In this document: one piece after another, positions 16,957 through 26,800 of the stretch
Position numbering within the stretch: the stretch's first letter is position 1
How the letters are laid out: each line of letters opens with the position of its first letter
Made by a program: the position numbers and the translations under genes
Notes under the pieces: model-generated
The model's database searches: none
Told to the model about the DNA's origin: nothing
What the model saw: the letters and a program-made list of their open reading frames with translations, nothing else
Assembly: GCF_019443125.1 (NCBI RefSeq)
Contig: NZ_JAHYXK010000007.1
Span: forward strand, 62,001 to 126,000
Source of the DNA: Pontibacter aydingkolensis
Lineage (GTDB): Bacteria > Bacteroidota > Bacteroidia > Cytophagales > Hymenobacteraceae
Reading direction: 5' to 3'
DNA: 64,000 bases

Positions 16957-17130
16957 CTATATTTAATGTTATAATATTTAGTATTATTTTCACCACCCAA
17001 CGCGGGTTTTCCCGCACCTAACCATTTAAACTATATATGAACAAACTTTACAGACTACTTTTGCTATGCCTGCTGCTGGCTAGCGTTGGGGCTCAGGCGC
17101 AGGCGCCCGACTTCATGTGGGCCAAACAAT
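16957..17130 (+). repeat. Duplicated leader and signal-peptide segment, copy 1
   Basis: About 80 bp of leader plus the first ~30 codons of the SBBP gene are collinear with 20130-20303 at a constant offset of 3173 bp and with few mismatches. The leader contains a small hairpin, GCGGG-TTTT-CCCGC (17002-17015), shortly before the ATG at 17037. Confidence 0.85.
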
Positions 17131-19788
17131 CCGTTGGTACAACCAGGTCTAGTATAGAACATGGTAGATCAGTTGCTCGAGATGCAACTGGTAACACGTA
17201 TACTACCGGTTCTTTCGGTAATTATATCAGCTTCGGAAGTACAATGCTTACCAGTAGTGGAACATCGGATGTAAGCAGTGGTAGTACTGATATATTTATA
17301 GTTAAGCATGACGCCTCCGGAAACACGATTTGGGCGCAGAGAGCTGGAGGGACTTCATTTGACTATGGCTATGGTATTGCGTTAGATGCCTCCGGAAACG
17401 CATATGTGACGGGCTCTTTCCAGGGTACAGCTTCTTTCGGAAATATCACTCTCACGAGCAGCGGCAACAATGATATATTTGTAGCCAAATACGATGCCTC
17501 CGGTAATGTGCTCTGGGCGCAGAAGGCCGGGGGGAGCTCCTCAGACAATGGCTATGGTATTGCGGTAGATGGCTCCGGAAACGCATACGTGACGGGCTCT
17601 TTACAAGGTGCTGCCTCCTTCGGCCATATCTCTCTCACGAGCAGGGGTTACAATGATGCTTTTGTCGCTAAATATGATGCTTCCGGAAATGTGCTCTGGG
17701 CACAGAGGTACGGTGACTCGGTTGAGGATTATGGCTATGGTATTTCGGTAGATGCCTCAGGAAATGCCTACGTGACGGGCTGGCTCTTTCATGGGTACAG
17801 CTTCTTTTGGAAATATCACTCTTAAAAGCAGTAGCAGTGATGTTTTTATCGCAAAATTCGATGCCTCCGGAAATGTACTCTGGGCACAGAAGGCCGGAGG
17901 AGACTTTCACGATAATGGCCGCGGTATTGCAGTGGATGCATCGGGTAATGTCTATGTGACAGGCGCATTTTATGGTATAGCTACCTTTGGCCATATCACC
18001 CTGACCAACAGCAGTAACAGTGATGTTTTCATCGCCAAATACGATGCTTCCGGAAATGCACTGTGGGCGCAGCGAGCTGGAGGGAACTCCAATGATTATG
18101 GTTATAGTCTCGCGTTGGATGCCTCGGGTAATGCTTACGTGACAGGTCGTTTTCAAGGTACGGCCTCATTCGGAAACACCATGCTATTTAGCAGCGGCAT
18201 TTATGATGTATTCATTGCCAAATACGATGCTTCCGGAAATGTGCTCTGGGCACAGAGAGCCGGAGGAGAAGACAATGATTATGGTTATGGCGTAGTAGCG
18301 GACATATCTGGAAATGCTATTGTGACAGGTTCTTTTGGAGGTATTGCCGTTTTTGGAAGCACTACATTAATCAGCAAAGACAATGAGGATGCCTTTCTTG
18401 TAAAATTTAATGCCAATGATGATGTAGACTGGGCGCTGAGAGCCGGGCAACCTGCTAAAGATTATGGGCGAGGTATTGCTGTAGATGATGTAGGGAATAC
18501 GTATGTGACAGGTTACTATCAAGGTTATATTACCTTCGGAAATACAACGCTTAAATGCAAAAATGATATGGATGCCTTCCTTGTTAAGTATAGCCCTTCT
18601 GGTACTGTACTGTGGGCTCGTAATGCAGGGGGAACAGGTAAAAGTTATGGATTTGCTGCCGCCCACGGCGTGGCAGTGGATGACTCGGGCAATGCTTATA
18701 TAATTGGGAAATTTGGTGGGACTGCTACTTTTGAAACTTTTACCCTCACCAGTAACAGCTTGAGCGATGATATATTCATTGCCAAATACGATGCTTCCGG
18801 AAATGCGCTCTGGGCACAGAAGGCCGGAGGAGCATATAATGACTCTGGTTCGGACATTGCTGTAGATGCATCTGGCAACGCTTATATAACCGGTAGTCAG
18901 GCAATTAACCAAAGTGGTAATTTAGATTTTTTCATATCCAAGTATAATGCATCAGGTAATGTAGTGTGGGCGCAGAAAGTGGGGGGAACCTCTTCTGACT
19001 CTGGCTCTGGCATTGCTGTGGATGCATTAGGTAACGCCTATTTGACAGGGAGGTTTGATGGTATGGTCACCATCGGCAATACATCACCCCTTACAAGTAG
19101 GGGTAACGGTGACGTTTTCATCGCCAAGTATGACGCCGCTGGAAATGTGCTCTGGGCACAGAAAGCTGGGGGAACCGAAGCCGATTATGGCTACGGCATT
19201 GCCGTAGACGGCTCTGGAAATGCCTATGTGACTGGCTCATTCAAGAGCACAGGTTTCTTTGGCGCAACCTCGCTTTCAAGCAACGGCGGAGAAGACGTTT
19301 TCATCGCCAAGTATGACGCCGCTGGAAATGTGCTCTGGGTGCAGGCAGTTGGAGAAAGAGGGAACGATTATGGGCGCGGTATTGCCCTAAATGATTTTAA
19401 TAATGCTTTCGTAACAGGAGCTATTAGTGGATCAGTTACCTTTGGGAGCGATAAGCTTAGATCCGATGGAGTTGAAATGTTCGTGGCCAAACTCCATAAC
19501 CAGCCTAATCTTACAGGCCTTGCCGACAGACCACTCTCCAAGAGCCTGATGGTTTATCCGAACCCGGCCAGTAGTAGCCTGCGGGTATCCCTCTCTGCCT
19601 CAGCGGGCGCAGTCCAAGAGCTTAGGCTACTGGACGTAAAGGGCATGGCAGTACTAAGCCAGTTCTACCCAATGGCATCAGGGGAGTTTAACCAGGCGCT
19701 GGACCTCTCTAAACTGCAGCGCGGGGTGTATCTGCTCCAGGTTGTCACAGACCAGGGTGTAGTCACCAAGCGCGTGGTAAAGCAGTAA
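17037..19788 (+). pseudogene. SBBP-repeat beta-propeller protein with T9SS type A sorting domain, frameshifted
   Basis: The first frame (17037-17825) carries a signal peptide (VGAQAQA) and about four SBBP repeats (DASGNxYVTGSFxGTASFGNxTLxSS...DIFVAKYDASGNVLWAQKAGG). It ends in aberrant sequence (GWLFHGYSFFWKYHS). The second frame continues the repeats from about 17791 to a type A sorting domain (VYPNPASSSLRVSLS...GVYLLQVVTDQGVVTKRVVKQ). At 17778-17785 the tetranucleotide GGCT occurs twice in tandem. Removing one copy restores a single frame of about 915 residues with perfect repeat spacing. The gene is therefore broken by a 4-bp duplication, unless that is an assembly error or a reversible slip. 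The product would be a secreted or surface propeller protein; its ligand is unknown. Confidence 0.85.
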
Positions 19789-19873
19789 GAAAATCTCTAT
19801 AGCAGTTAAGCCCGGTTTTCCGGTTAAAGCATATTTTGCATTAACCGGAAAACCGGGCTTCGCTTTTTTGAGG
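19480..19873 (+). repeat. Duplicated sorting-domain and terminator segment, copy 1
   Basis: The last ~100 codons, stop codon and terminator are nearly identical to 22826-23219 at a constant offset of 3346 bp, far more similar than the propeller repeats between them. Confidence 0.88.
19808..19870 (+). terminator. Strong terminator after the first SBBP gene
   Basis: Perfect 20-bp arms (AAGCCCGGTTTTCCGGTTAA and its complement, 19808-19827 and 19841-19860), followed by CGCTTTTTT. Confidence 0.9.
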
Positions 19874-20040
19874 CGTATTTAATTCTGTTAGGTGTACTGG
19901 CCAGATTCGGAAAGCAGAAGGAAGAGTAGATGTACTAATCAGCAATGCAAGCCTGGGCAGCAGTTTCTTTTTGAGCATTATACTTTGGTTAACGAGGTAA
20001 CAAGGAAATGGGAAGAGCTAACTAGTAGCGGAAATAATGT

Positions 20041-20080
20041 AGAGGGCTACAGGTGTTATTGCCTGTAGCCCTCTTTGTTT
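20041..20080 (+). terminator. Terminator-like hairpin with no gene in front of it
   Basis: Perfect 13-bp arms AGAGGGCTACAGG / CCTGTAGCCCTCT (20041-20053 and 20062-20074), then TTGTTTAAAA. It lies 170 bp beyond the terminator of the upstream gene, and no credible reading frame lies between. It may be a backup terminator, the end of a small RNA, or the remnant of a lost gene. Confidence 0.65.
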
Positions 20081-20129
20081 AAAAATGAAATCAATAAAGG
20101 AGTCTTCAAAAAAGTGGATTTAATATATA

Positions 20130-20303
20130 GTATATTTAATATTATAAAATTTAGTATTATTTTCACCACCCAAAGCGGATTTTCCCGCACCTAACCATTT
20201 GAACTATATATGAACAAACTTTACAGACTACTTTTGCTATGCCTGCTGCTGACCAGCGTTAGGGCTAAGGCGCAGGCGCCCGACTTCATGTGGGCCAAGC
20301 AGG
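20130..20303 (+). repeat. Duplicated leader and signal-peptide segment, copy 2
   Basis: Counterpart of 16957-17130. The leader hairpin is weakened here by one mismatch (GCGGA-TTTT-CCCGC). Confidence 0.85.
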
Positions 20304-23134
20304 CCCAAGGCACAGATACAAACAACCCAGAGTACGGTCGTTCGGTTGCACGCGATACCCAAGGCAATACTTATGTAGTGGGCTACTTCCGTGACAGGAT
20401 AATATTCGACGGCATTACCCTTAAAAGCTCAGGCGGCTGGGACGTTTTCATCGCTAAGTACAACGCCTCTGGCTCGGTGCTGTGGGCACAGCGGGCTGGC
20501 GGCGCCAACACTGATGTAGGGACCGGAGTTGCGATAGACGGCTTTGGCAACGCTTATGTGACGGGCTATTTCTATGACCCGGCTACCTTCGGCAGCACCA
20601 CGCTCACTAGCGCGGGCGGTGCGGACATGTTTGTGGCCAAGTATGATCCTTCGGGCAATGTGCTGTGGGCGCAGCGGTCAGGGGGCGCAAACAATGATAT
20701 TAGCAACAGCATCGCGGTGGACGGGTCAGGCAACGCCTACGTGACAGGTTATTTCTATGAAACCACTACCTTCGGCAGCACCACGCTCACCAGCTCGGGC
20801 GGTCAGGACATGTTCGTGGCCAAGTACAATGCCTCGGGCACGGTGGTGTGGGCCAAGCAGGCCGGGGGCACGAATAGTGACTATGGCCGGGGCATCGCCG
20901 TGGACGGCCAGGGCAACGCCTACGTGACGGGCGAATTCTACGGCACGGCCACCTTCGGCAGCACCACGCTCACCAGCGCTGGCTACGACGATATTTTTGT
21001 GGCTAAGTACGACGCCTCGGGCACGGTGGTGTGGGCCAAGCAGGCCGGGGGCACGAATAGTGACTATGGCCGGGGCATCGCCGTGGACGGCCAGGGCAAC
21101 GCCTACGTGACGGGCGAGTTCTTGGGCACGGCCACCTTCGGCAGCACCACGCTCACCAGTGCTGGCTACGACGATATTTTTGTGGCCAAGTATGATCCTT
21201 CGGGTACGTTGGTGTGGGCCAAGCAGGCCGGGAACACGAATAGTGACTATGGCCGGGGCATCGCCGTGGACGGCCAGGGCAACGCCTACGTGACGGGCGA
21301 GTTCTTGGGCACGGCCACCTTCGAGGGCACTACGCTCACCAGCGCTGGCGCTCTGGACGTGTTCGTGGCCAAATACAACGCCTCGGGCACGGTGGTGTGG
21401 GCCAAGCAGGCCGGGGGCACGTCTAGTGACTATGGCCGGGGCATCGCCGTGGACGGTCAGGGCAACGCCTACGTGACGGGTGAGTTCTTGGGCACGGCCA
21501 CCTTAGGCAGCACTACGCTTACAAGCTCGGGGGGATGGGACATGTTCGTGGCTAGGTACGACGCCTCTGGCAATGCCCTGTGGGCCAAAAATCCTACAGG
21601 CACGGGCACGGCAGACTACGGGCGCAGCATTGCCGTGGACGGTCAGGGCAATACCTACGTGACGGGCGAGTTCTACGGCACGGCCACCTTCGGCAGCACC
21701 ACGCTCACAAGCGCAGGCGGCGCAGATATCTTTGTGGCCAAGTATGATCCTTCGGGTACTGTGCTGTGGGCGCTGCGAGCCGGTGGAACAAGTAATGAAT
21801 TAGGCTTTGGTATTGCTGTGGACGGCTCTGGAAACGCTTATGTGACAGGTTATTTCTACGGAACCACTACCCTCGGCAGCACCACGCTCACAAGCTCGGG
21901 GGGCTGGGGCATGTTCGTGGCCAAATACAACGCCTCGGGCACGGTGGTGTGGGCCAAGCAGGCCGGGGGTACAAGCTTTAACTATGGTCGGGGCATCGCC
22001 GTGGACGGTCAGGGCAACGCCTACGTGACGGGCGAGTTCTACGGCACGGCCACCTTCGAGGGCACCACGCTCACAAGCGCGGGGGGCACCGACGTTTTCG
22101 TGGCCAAGTACAACGCCTCGGGCACGGTGGTGTGGGCCAAGCAGGCCGGGGGCACGTCTAGTGACTATGGCCGGGGCATCGCCGTGGACGGTCAGGGCAA
22201 CGCCTACGTGACGGGCGAGTTCTACGGCACGGCCACCTTCGAGGGCACCACGCTCACAAGCTCGGGGGGCACCGACATGTTCGTGGCCAAGTACAACGCC
22301 TCGGGCACGGTGGTGTGGGCCAAGCAGGCCGGGGGCACGTCTAGTGACTATGGCCGGGGCATCGCCGTGGACGGCTCCGGCAACGCCTATGTGACGGGCT
22401 ACTTTTTTGAAACGGTCAGCTTCGGCACTATCGAGCTCATCAGCGCGGGCCGCAATGATATGTTCGTGGCCAAGTACAACGCCTCGGGCACGGTGGTGTG
22501 GGCACAGCGGGCCGGGGGCACCAGCCATTGCAGCGGATACGCCATTGCCTTGGACAGCCAGGGCGGCGCTTACGTAACCGGTCATTTCTGGGACACAGCT
22601 AGCTTCGGGACTACTGCGCTTACCAGTTCTGGCGTCGCAGACGTATTTATCGCCAAGTACGACGCCTCGGGCAACGCGCTGTGGGCACAGCGGGCAGGTG
22701 GAACAGGCTATGACATAGGCTACGGCATCGCCGTTGACGGGTCTGGCAGCGCCCGGGTAACAGGTTATTTCTACTCCGCTGCTGCCTTCGGGAGCACGAG
22801 CCTCTCGTCCTTAGGAGCGGAGATGTTCGTTGCCAAACTCCACAGCCAGCCTAATCTTACAGGCCTTGTAGACAGACAGCTCTCTGAGAGCCTGATGGTT
22901 TATCCGAACCCGGCCAGTAGTAGCCTGCGGGTATCCCTCTCTGCCTCAGCGGGCGCAGTCCATGAGCTTAGGCTACTGGACGTAAAGGGCATGGCAGTAC
23001 TAAGCCAGTTCTACCCAATGGCATCAGGGGAATTTAACCAGGCGCTGGACCTCTCTAAGCTGCAGCGCGGGGTGTATCTGCTCCAGGTTGTCACAGACCA
23101 GGGTGTAGTCACCAAGCGCGTGGTAAAGCAGTAA
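20210..23134 (+). CDS. SBBP-repeat beta-propeller surface protein with T9SS type A sorting domain
   Basis: 974 residues with a signal peptide (TSVRAKAQA). The rest is about fifteen tandem SBBP-type units of mostly 61 residues, for example DYGRGIAVDGQGNAYVTGEF then FVAKYNASGTVVWAKQAGG. The type A sorting domain (VYPNPASSSLRV...VTKRVVKQ) covers the last ~85 residues. It is expected to be exported by the T9SS and anchored to the cell surface. The central repeats are almost identical at the DNA level with a 183-bp period and are distinctly more GC-rich than flanking genes, pointing to recent amplification or gene conversion. It is an intact paralogue of the frameshifted gene just upstream, sharing near-identical ends. 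Function beyond a propeller scaffold is unknown. Confidence 0.93.
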   Translation: MNKLYRLLLLCLLLTSVRAKAQAPDFMWAKQAQGTDTNNPEYGRSVARDTQGNTYVVGYFRDRIIFDGITLKSSGGWDVFIAKYNASGSVLWAQRAGGANTDVGTGVAIDGFGNAYVTGYFYDPATFGSTTLTSAGGADMFVAKYDPSGNVLWAQRSGGANNDISNSIAVDGSGNAYVTGYFYETTTFGSTTLTSSGGQDMFVAKYNASGTVVWAKQAGGTNSDYGRGIAVDGQGNAYVTGEFYGTATFGSTTLTSAGYDDIFVAKYDASGTVVWAKQAGGTNSDYGRGIAVDGQGNAYVTGEFLGTATFGSTTLTSAGYDDIFVAKYDPSGTLVWAKQAGNTNSDYGRGIAVDGQGNAYVTGEFLGTATFEGTTLTSAGALDVFVAKYNASGTVVWAKQAGGTSSDYGRGIAVDGQGNAYVTGEFLGTATLGSTTLTSSGGWDMFVARYDASGNALWAKNPTGTGTADYGRSIAVDGQGNTYVTGEFYGTATFGSTTLTSAGGADIFVAKYDPSGTVLWALRAGGTSNELGFGIAVDGSGNAYVTGYFYGTTTLGSTTLTSSGGWGMFVAKYNASGTVVWAKQAGGTSFNYGRGIAVDGQGNAYVTGEFYGTATFEGTTLTSAGGTDVFVAKYNASGTVVWAKQAGGTSSDYGRGIAVDGQGNAYVTGEFYGTATFEGTTLTSSGGTDMFVAKYNASGTVVWAKQAGGTSSDYGRGIAVDGSGNAYVTGYFFETVSFGTIELISAGRNDMFVAKYNASGTVVWAQRAGGTSHCSGYAIALDSQGGAYVTGHFWDTASFGTTALTSSGVADVFIAKYDASGNALWAQRAGGTGYDIGYGIAVDGSGSARVTGYFYSAAAFGSTSLSSLGAEMFVAKLHSQPNLTGLVDRQLSESLMVYPNPASSSLRVSLSASAGAVHELRLLDVKGMAVLSQFYPMASGEFNQALDLSKLQRGVYLLQVVTDQGVVTKRVVKQ
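20824..22510 (+). repeat. Nearly identical 183-bp tandem coding repeats
   Basis: The phrase CGGTGGTGTGGGCCAAGCAG recurs at 183-bp steps (for example 20841 and 21024). Each unit encodes 61 residues, and adjacent units differ by only a few bases. One stretch in the middle (about 21540-21900) is more divergent. Confidence 0.85.
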
Positions 23135-23219
23135 GAAAATCTCTATAGCAGTTAAGCCCGGTTTTCCGGTTAAAGCATAATATGCCTTAACCGGAAAACC
23201 GGGCTTCGCTTTTTTGAGG
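22826..23219 (+). repeat. Duplicated sorting-domain and terminator segment, copy 2
   Basis: Counterpart of 19480-19873, with only scattered differences over almost 400 bp. Confidence 0.88.
23154..23216 (+). terminator. Strong terminator after the second SBBP gene
   Basis: The same perfect 20-bp arms as after the first SBBP gene (23154-23173 and 23187-23206), followed by CGCTTTTTT. Confidence 0.9.
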
Positions 23220-23370
23220 CTGAAGTTTTTTTAAAAGTGTTAGCGTGACCCACACTTATCTTCATTTCAAATTGGTAATGATTTGTCTTTACAGACTTTC
23301 TAAAAGAGAAGAATTCAGTGTGGAAACTGAGTAAAACCTTAATAATATGATTTAAACTTCCGGCATTAAA

Positions 23371-23416
23371 CGAAAAGGCCCTGTAAGCAATTAAACTTAC
23401 AGGGCCTTTTCGTTTT
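23371..23416. terminator. Orphan terminator-like hairpin with 17-bp perfect arms
   Basis: CGAAAAGGCCCTGTAAG (23371-23387) pairs exactly with 23396-23412, followed by TTTTAAC. The 150 bp in front hold no credible gene and the preceding gene already has its own terminator. The symmetry allows function in either direction. Confidence 0.6.
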
Positions 23417-23723
23417 AACTTGTACCTTAAACCGGACTTAAAGAGATTTTTAACAGCTACGAGCGGATTAATATATGCGTTTACAGCATGTATAAAGGTT
23501 GTTATCTCATTATGTAAAAGCTAATACATTTTGTCTCACCTTATTCACCTACAAACTAATCTCTGTAATTCTGTTTATGTTGATTTTAAGAATCAATTTA
23601 CTGCCCTATTTGGGATGTTTACCTGCAATAACTCCTCCTTCACCATAAATATCAAAGGTAATATTACGTTTGTACAACTTAAAATATGTTTATCAATATA
23701 AGTATATTTATTTGGCTTTTGTT

Positions 23724-23864
23724 ATGAAAATAAATCGTGTAGTTACCAAACTATTAGAGTAGTCTCATAGAGTTAGTTTGATTGTTAATAACGAGGAACT
23801 GAATCTATTTACGGAAGAGTTTAAACAGCTTTTGCTAAAGCAGTGGCTTTTAGAAGATGTGTAA
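23724..23864 (+). pseudogene. Possible short decayed gene with in-frame TAG
   Basis: An ATG at 23724 opens MKINRVVTKLLE, followed by TAG at 23760-23762 and then in frame SHRVSLIVNNEELNLFTEEF and KQLLLKQWLLEDV to TAA at 23862. The downstream part has amphipathic helical character, and the frame is maintained across the stop. That could be chance in AT-rich DNA. I cannot assign a family. Confidence 0.25.
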
Positions 23865-23894
23865 ATTATTATCAACCCATAATATTACTAAAGA

Positions 23895-26800
23895 ATGGAA
23901 GCAAACATTTACCACTTCAACAGGTGCATTCTAGCAGTGCTCTTCACACTCTCTGGAGTCCTGGCTCTCGCGCAGGAGCAGCTAAACGTAAAAGTTTTCA
24001 ATCAAACGAATACTCCTTCTTTGCCAACCAATGTATTTCAAAGAGTAGAAGTTGACGGTAAAGGACATGTCTGGGTAGGCACGAATGGGCTCGGGCTTGT
24101 AAAGTTCAGTCCAGAGGACTCTTCATGGACAAGAGCAATCACCAACCACCAGGTAAGAGCTATTTCCAAAGACAGCAATGGTGACATATGGGTAGGTTCC
24201 GGGAGCGGAGGTATTCAGGCTACAGGCGGTGGGATTCGGAAGTTTATTCAGGGCGACCTAAGCTCCTTTACCTATTGGGGGGCTACTACAGGAGCTTTAA
24301 ACAGGTATGTTAATGGGCTTGCTGAAGGACATAATAACACCATATGGGCAGCTCATGGACAAACTATAACTTCTGCCTATCCAAATGATAAAATAGATGA
24401 GGGTGGAATAGGATGGTATGACGGTAACGTGTGGAACAAAATCACTCAAGCAGGAATGCCTGCAAGTGACAGAAGAGTCTTGTCTGTTGCTAAAGTAGGT
24501 GAAAATATGTGGGTAGGGGTAGATCGGTCCTGCATCAATGGTACCTGTACTGCTCCCTACATAGCTGAATACACTGCAGCGGGGACTTTTATAAGAAAGG
24601 TGTCTGATGGGCTTCCTTTTGTTAATGCTGTAGGAGGGCCTCTGCCAAGAAGCATCTACCACGATAGCAAAGGTAGGACTTGGGTAGGTTTAAGTTCTGG
24701 AGATGGTGTGGTGGCTGTTTATGAAAACAATAACTGGACAGTGATGAATAACTCCATAACAAAGTTACCTCTAGGTACAGCAGTAGGTTTTCAGTCAATA
24801 AGAGAAGATGAGTCAGGCTATATTTGGATAGGTACATCAAATGGATTGCTTAAATTATCAGGTAACGTTTATCAAGATAGCTCCAATTGGAGTCTTTATA
24901 CAACAGACAACAAACTGCCCTCAAACTTTATTAACGGAATTACATTTAATGGTGTAGATATGTGGTTGGCCACAAGTGCCGGTATAACTAAAGTTAACCT
25001 TAATCTCCAATTAAAAGGTAAAGTAACTGACGTTAGAGCAAATACTTTTACTGGAACTAACTCTTATCCTTTGCTAAGTGGTAGCACAGACGTTCATCTA
25101 GAATTAGATGGAGTATTATTGCCTAATGGTATAGTCCGTATCGGTGATGATGGCAGTTTTGAGTTTGATCCATTGTTAGTAGGACTACAGCCTGATAAAA
25201 AGTATAAACTCACAGTTAAGCATGACATAACTAAGATGTCAGTGATTCTGCACAATGTTCCTCCATATGAGAGTGACTTACAGATAAGAGTACCTTTCGG
25301 ACTCAAAAAACAGATTGACAGTAGAGCTGATTCTTTGGTTGGAAGAACTATCAGAGTACCCATTGTTATACCATTTTTGGGGAACCAAGAAAAGTATAGT
25401 GTCTCGGGTATAAGTTACAACACAGCAGCTCTAGATGCACAACTCGATAAATGGAAGATTATTGATAGGGATCATGATAAAGCTGTTGAATCAATGAATA
25501 GGCTCTATTTGACTGTAGATGCACTAGAAAGATTCTTTGAGATTGGAGAGCCCCTTCCTGGAAAAGCCTTAAATGTTATAGGGGAGGGGGTTTGGATGTT
25601 CTTTGAGGCGATAAGACCGATGACAAAGGTCAAGCAAGATATGGAAATGGAAGTAGAGATCTTAAGGGAAATGATTCCAAGAGCTCCTGCCCATAGAAAA
25701 AAGATACTGGAGGATAAACTGCAAAGTTATTATGAGAAGCTTGATATTACGAATAGACTACTCAAGATTTCTGTTAAAATGTTTAATGAAATTGTTTTAA
25801 CCCCGGCACTTGAGAAGATACCAGATGAAGATGGATATAGGATGGTTAAAGCTGCTATAAAACAAGCAGTAGAGCGACTGCAGCTATTTACCATAGAAAA
25901 GAAAGCTGTTACAGGGAAAGATTTCTATGATGTGTTTAAAACATTAGCAGTTATGTCAGTAGCCCCAGTTGCCACTCAAGATTACTATATCGACTATCAG
26001 ACCCAGTCTTTATTAGATGAGAGTGTAGCTAATGCAGCAAGCAACACTTATAGTGGTACTTTCAAAGAAGCAGCAGTTAAGGTAAATATGAATATTCAAA
26101 ATTCTGAGAAAGACGTGCTTGATGCATTGGTTTTAGGAGAGACATTGGAAGAAACTTCCGCTTTGTCTTCAACTGCGAGTGAAGTGGCAAGCATTGGTGC
26201 TAACATTTTGCTTATATCTGGAGTAGGAGCTTCACTTGCACCTCTATTCAAGGGTACGGCAAAGGCATTAGATGTATTATCTACAGCAAGCCTTGCAGGA
26301 TCTATCTTTACATATACTTATAACTTCCTTACATTACCTTCTGATGCGAAAGCAGGAATAGGTCATGCTTACTATCCACAAAGAAGCAACCTGCTTGAAA
26401 ATAATAGAATAGATGTTGACTTGACAGAACTCTTAATAGCTACAAAACGGTATAACGATTCATTAGTTGTGCTCAAACTTGCATTATCAGAAAATGATAC
26501 ATCAAAAGTTTCTGCTAGAGCCGCCTCAATCCAATCAGTAGAAGAAGAGCTGGATAAATCAGTAAAAAAAGTTAAGAATCAGCTTTATTCTGTTGCACCA
26601 CTTACATTATCAAGTCCTGACTTTGAAGCAGCATATAGCAATATAATTAATATTTCTGGGAAGGCGGCTTTGAAGAGAATGTCAGTATATTACATGTTTA
26701 TGAGTTATTTGTTAGATCCTGAAAACATAGCATACAAACAGGACCTCCAGAATGAAATTGATGCATTGATAGCATCAAACAACTCTGTTGTAACCTCATT

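Noticed and set aside
21800-22585. 261-residue minus-strand open frame inside the SBBP gene
   Set aside because: It mirrors the 183-bp GC-rich repeats of the real gene; its Arg/Gly/His-rich repeats are antisense of the coding repeats.
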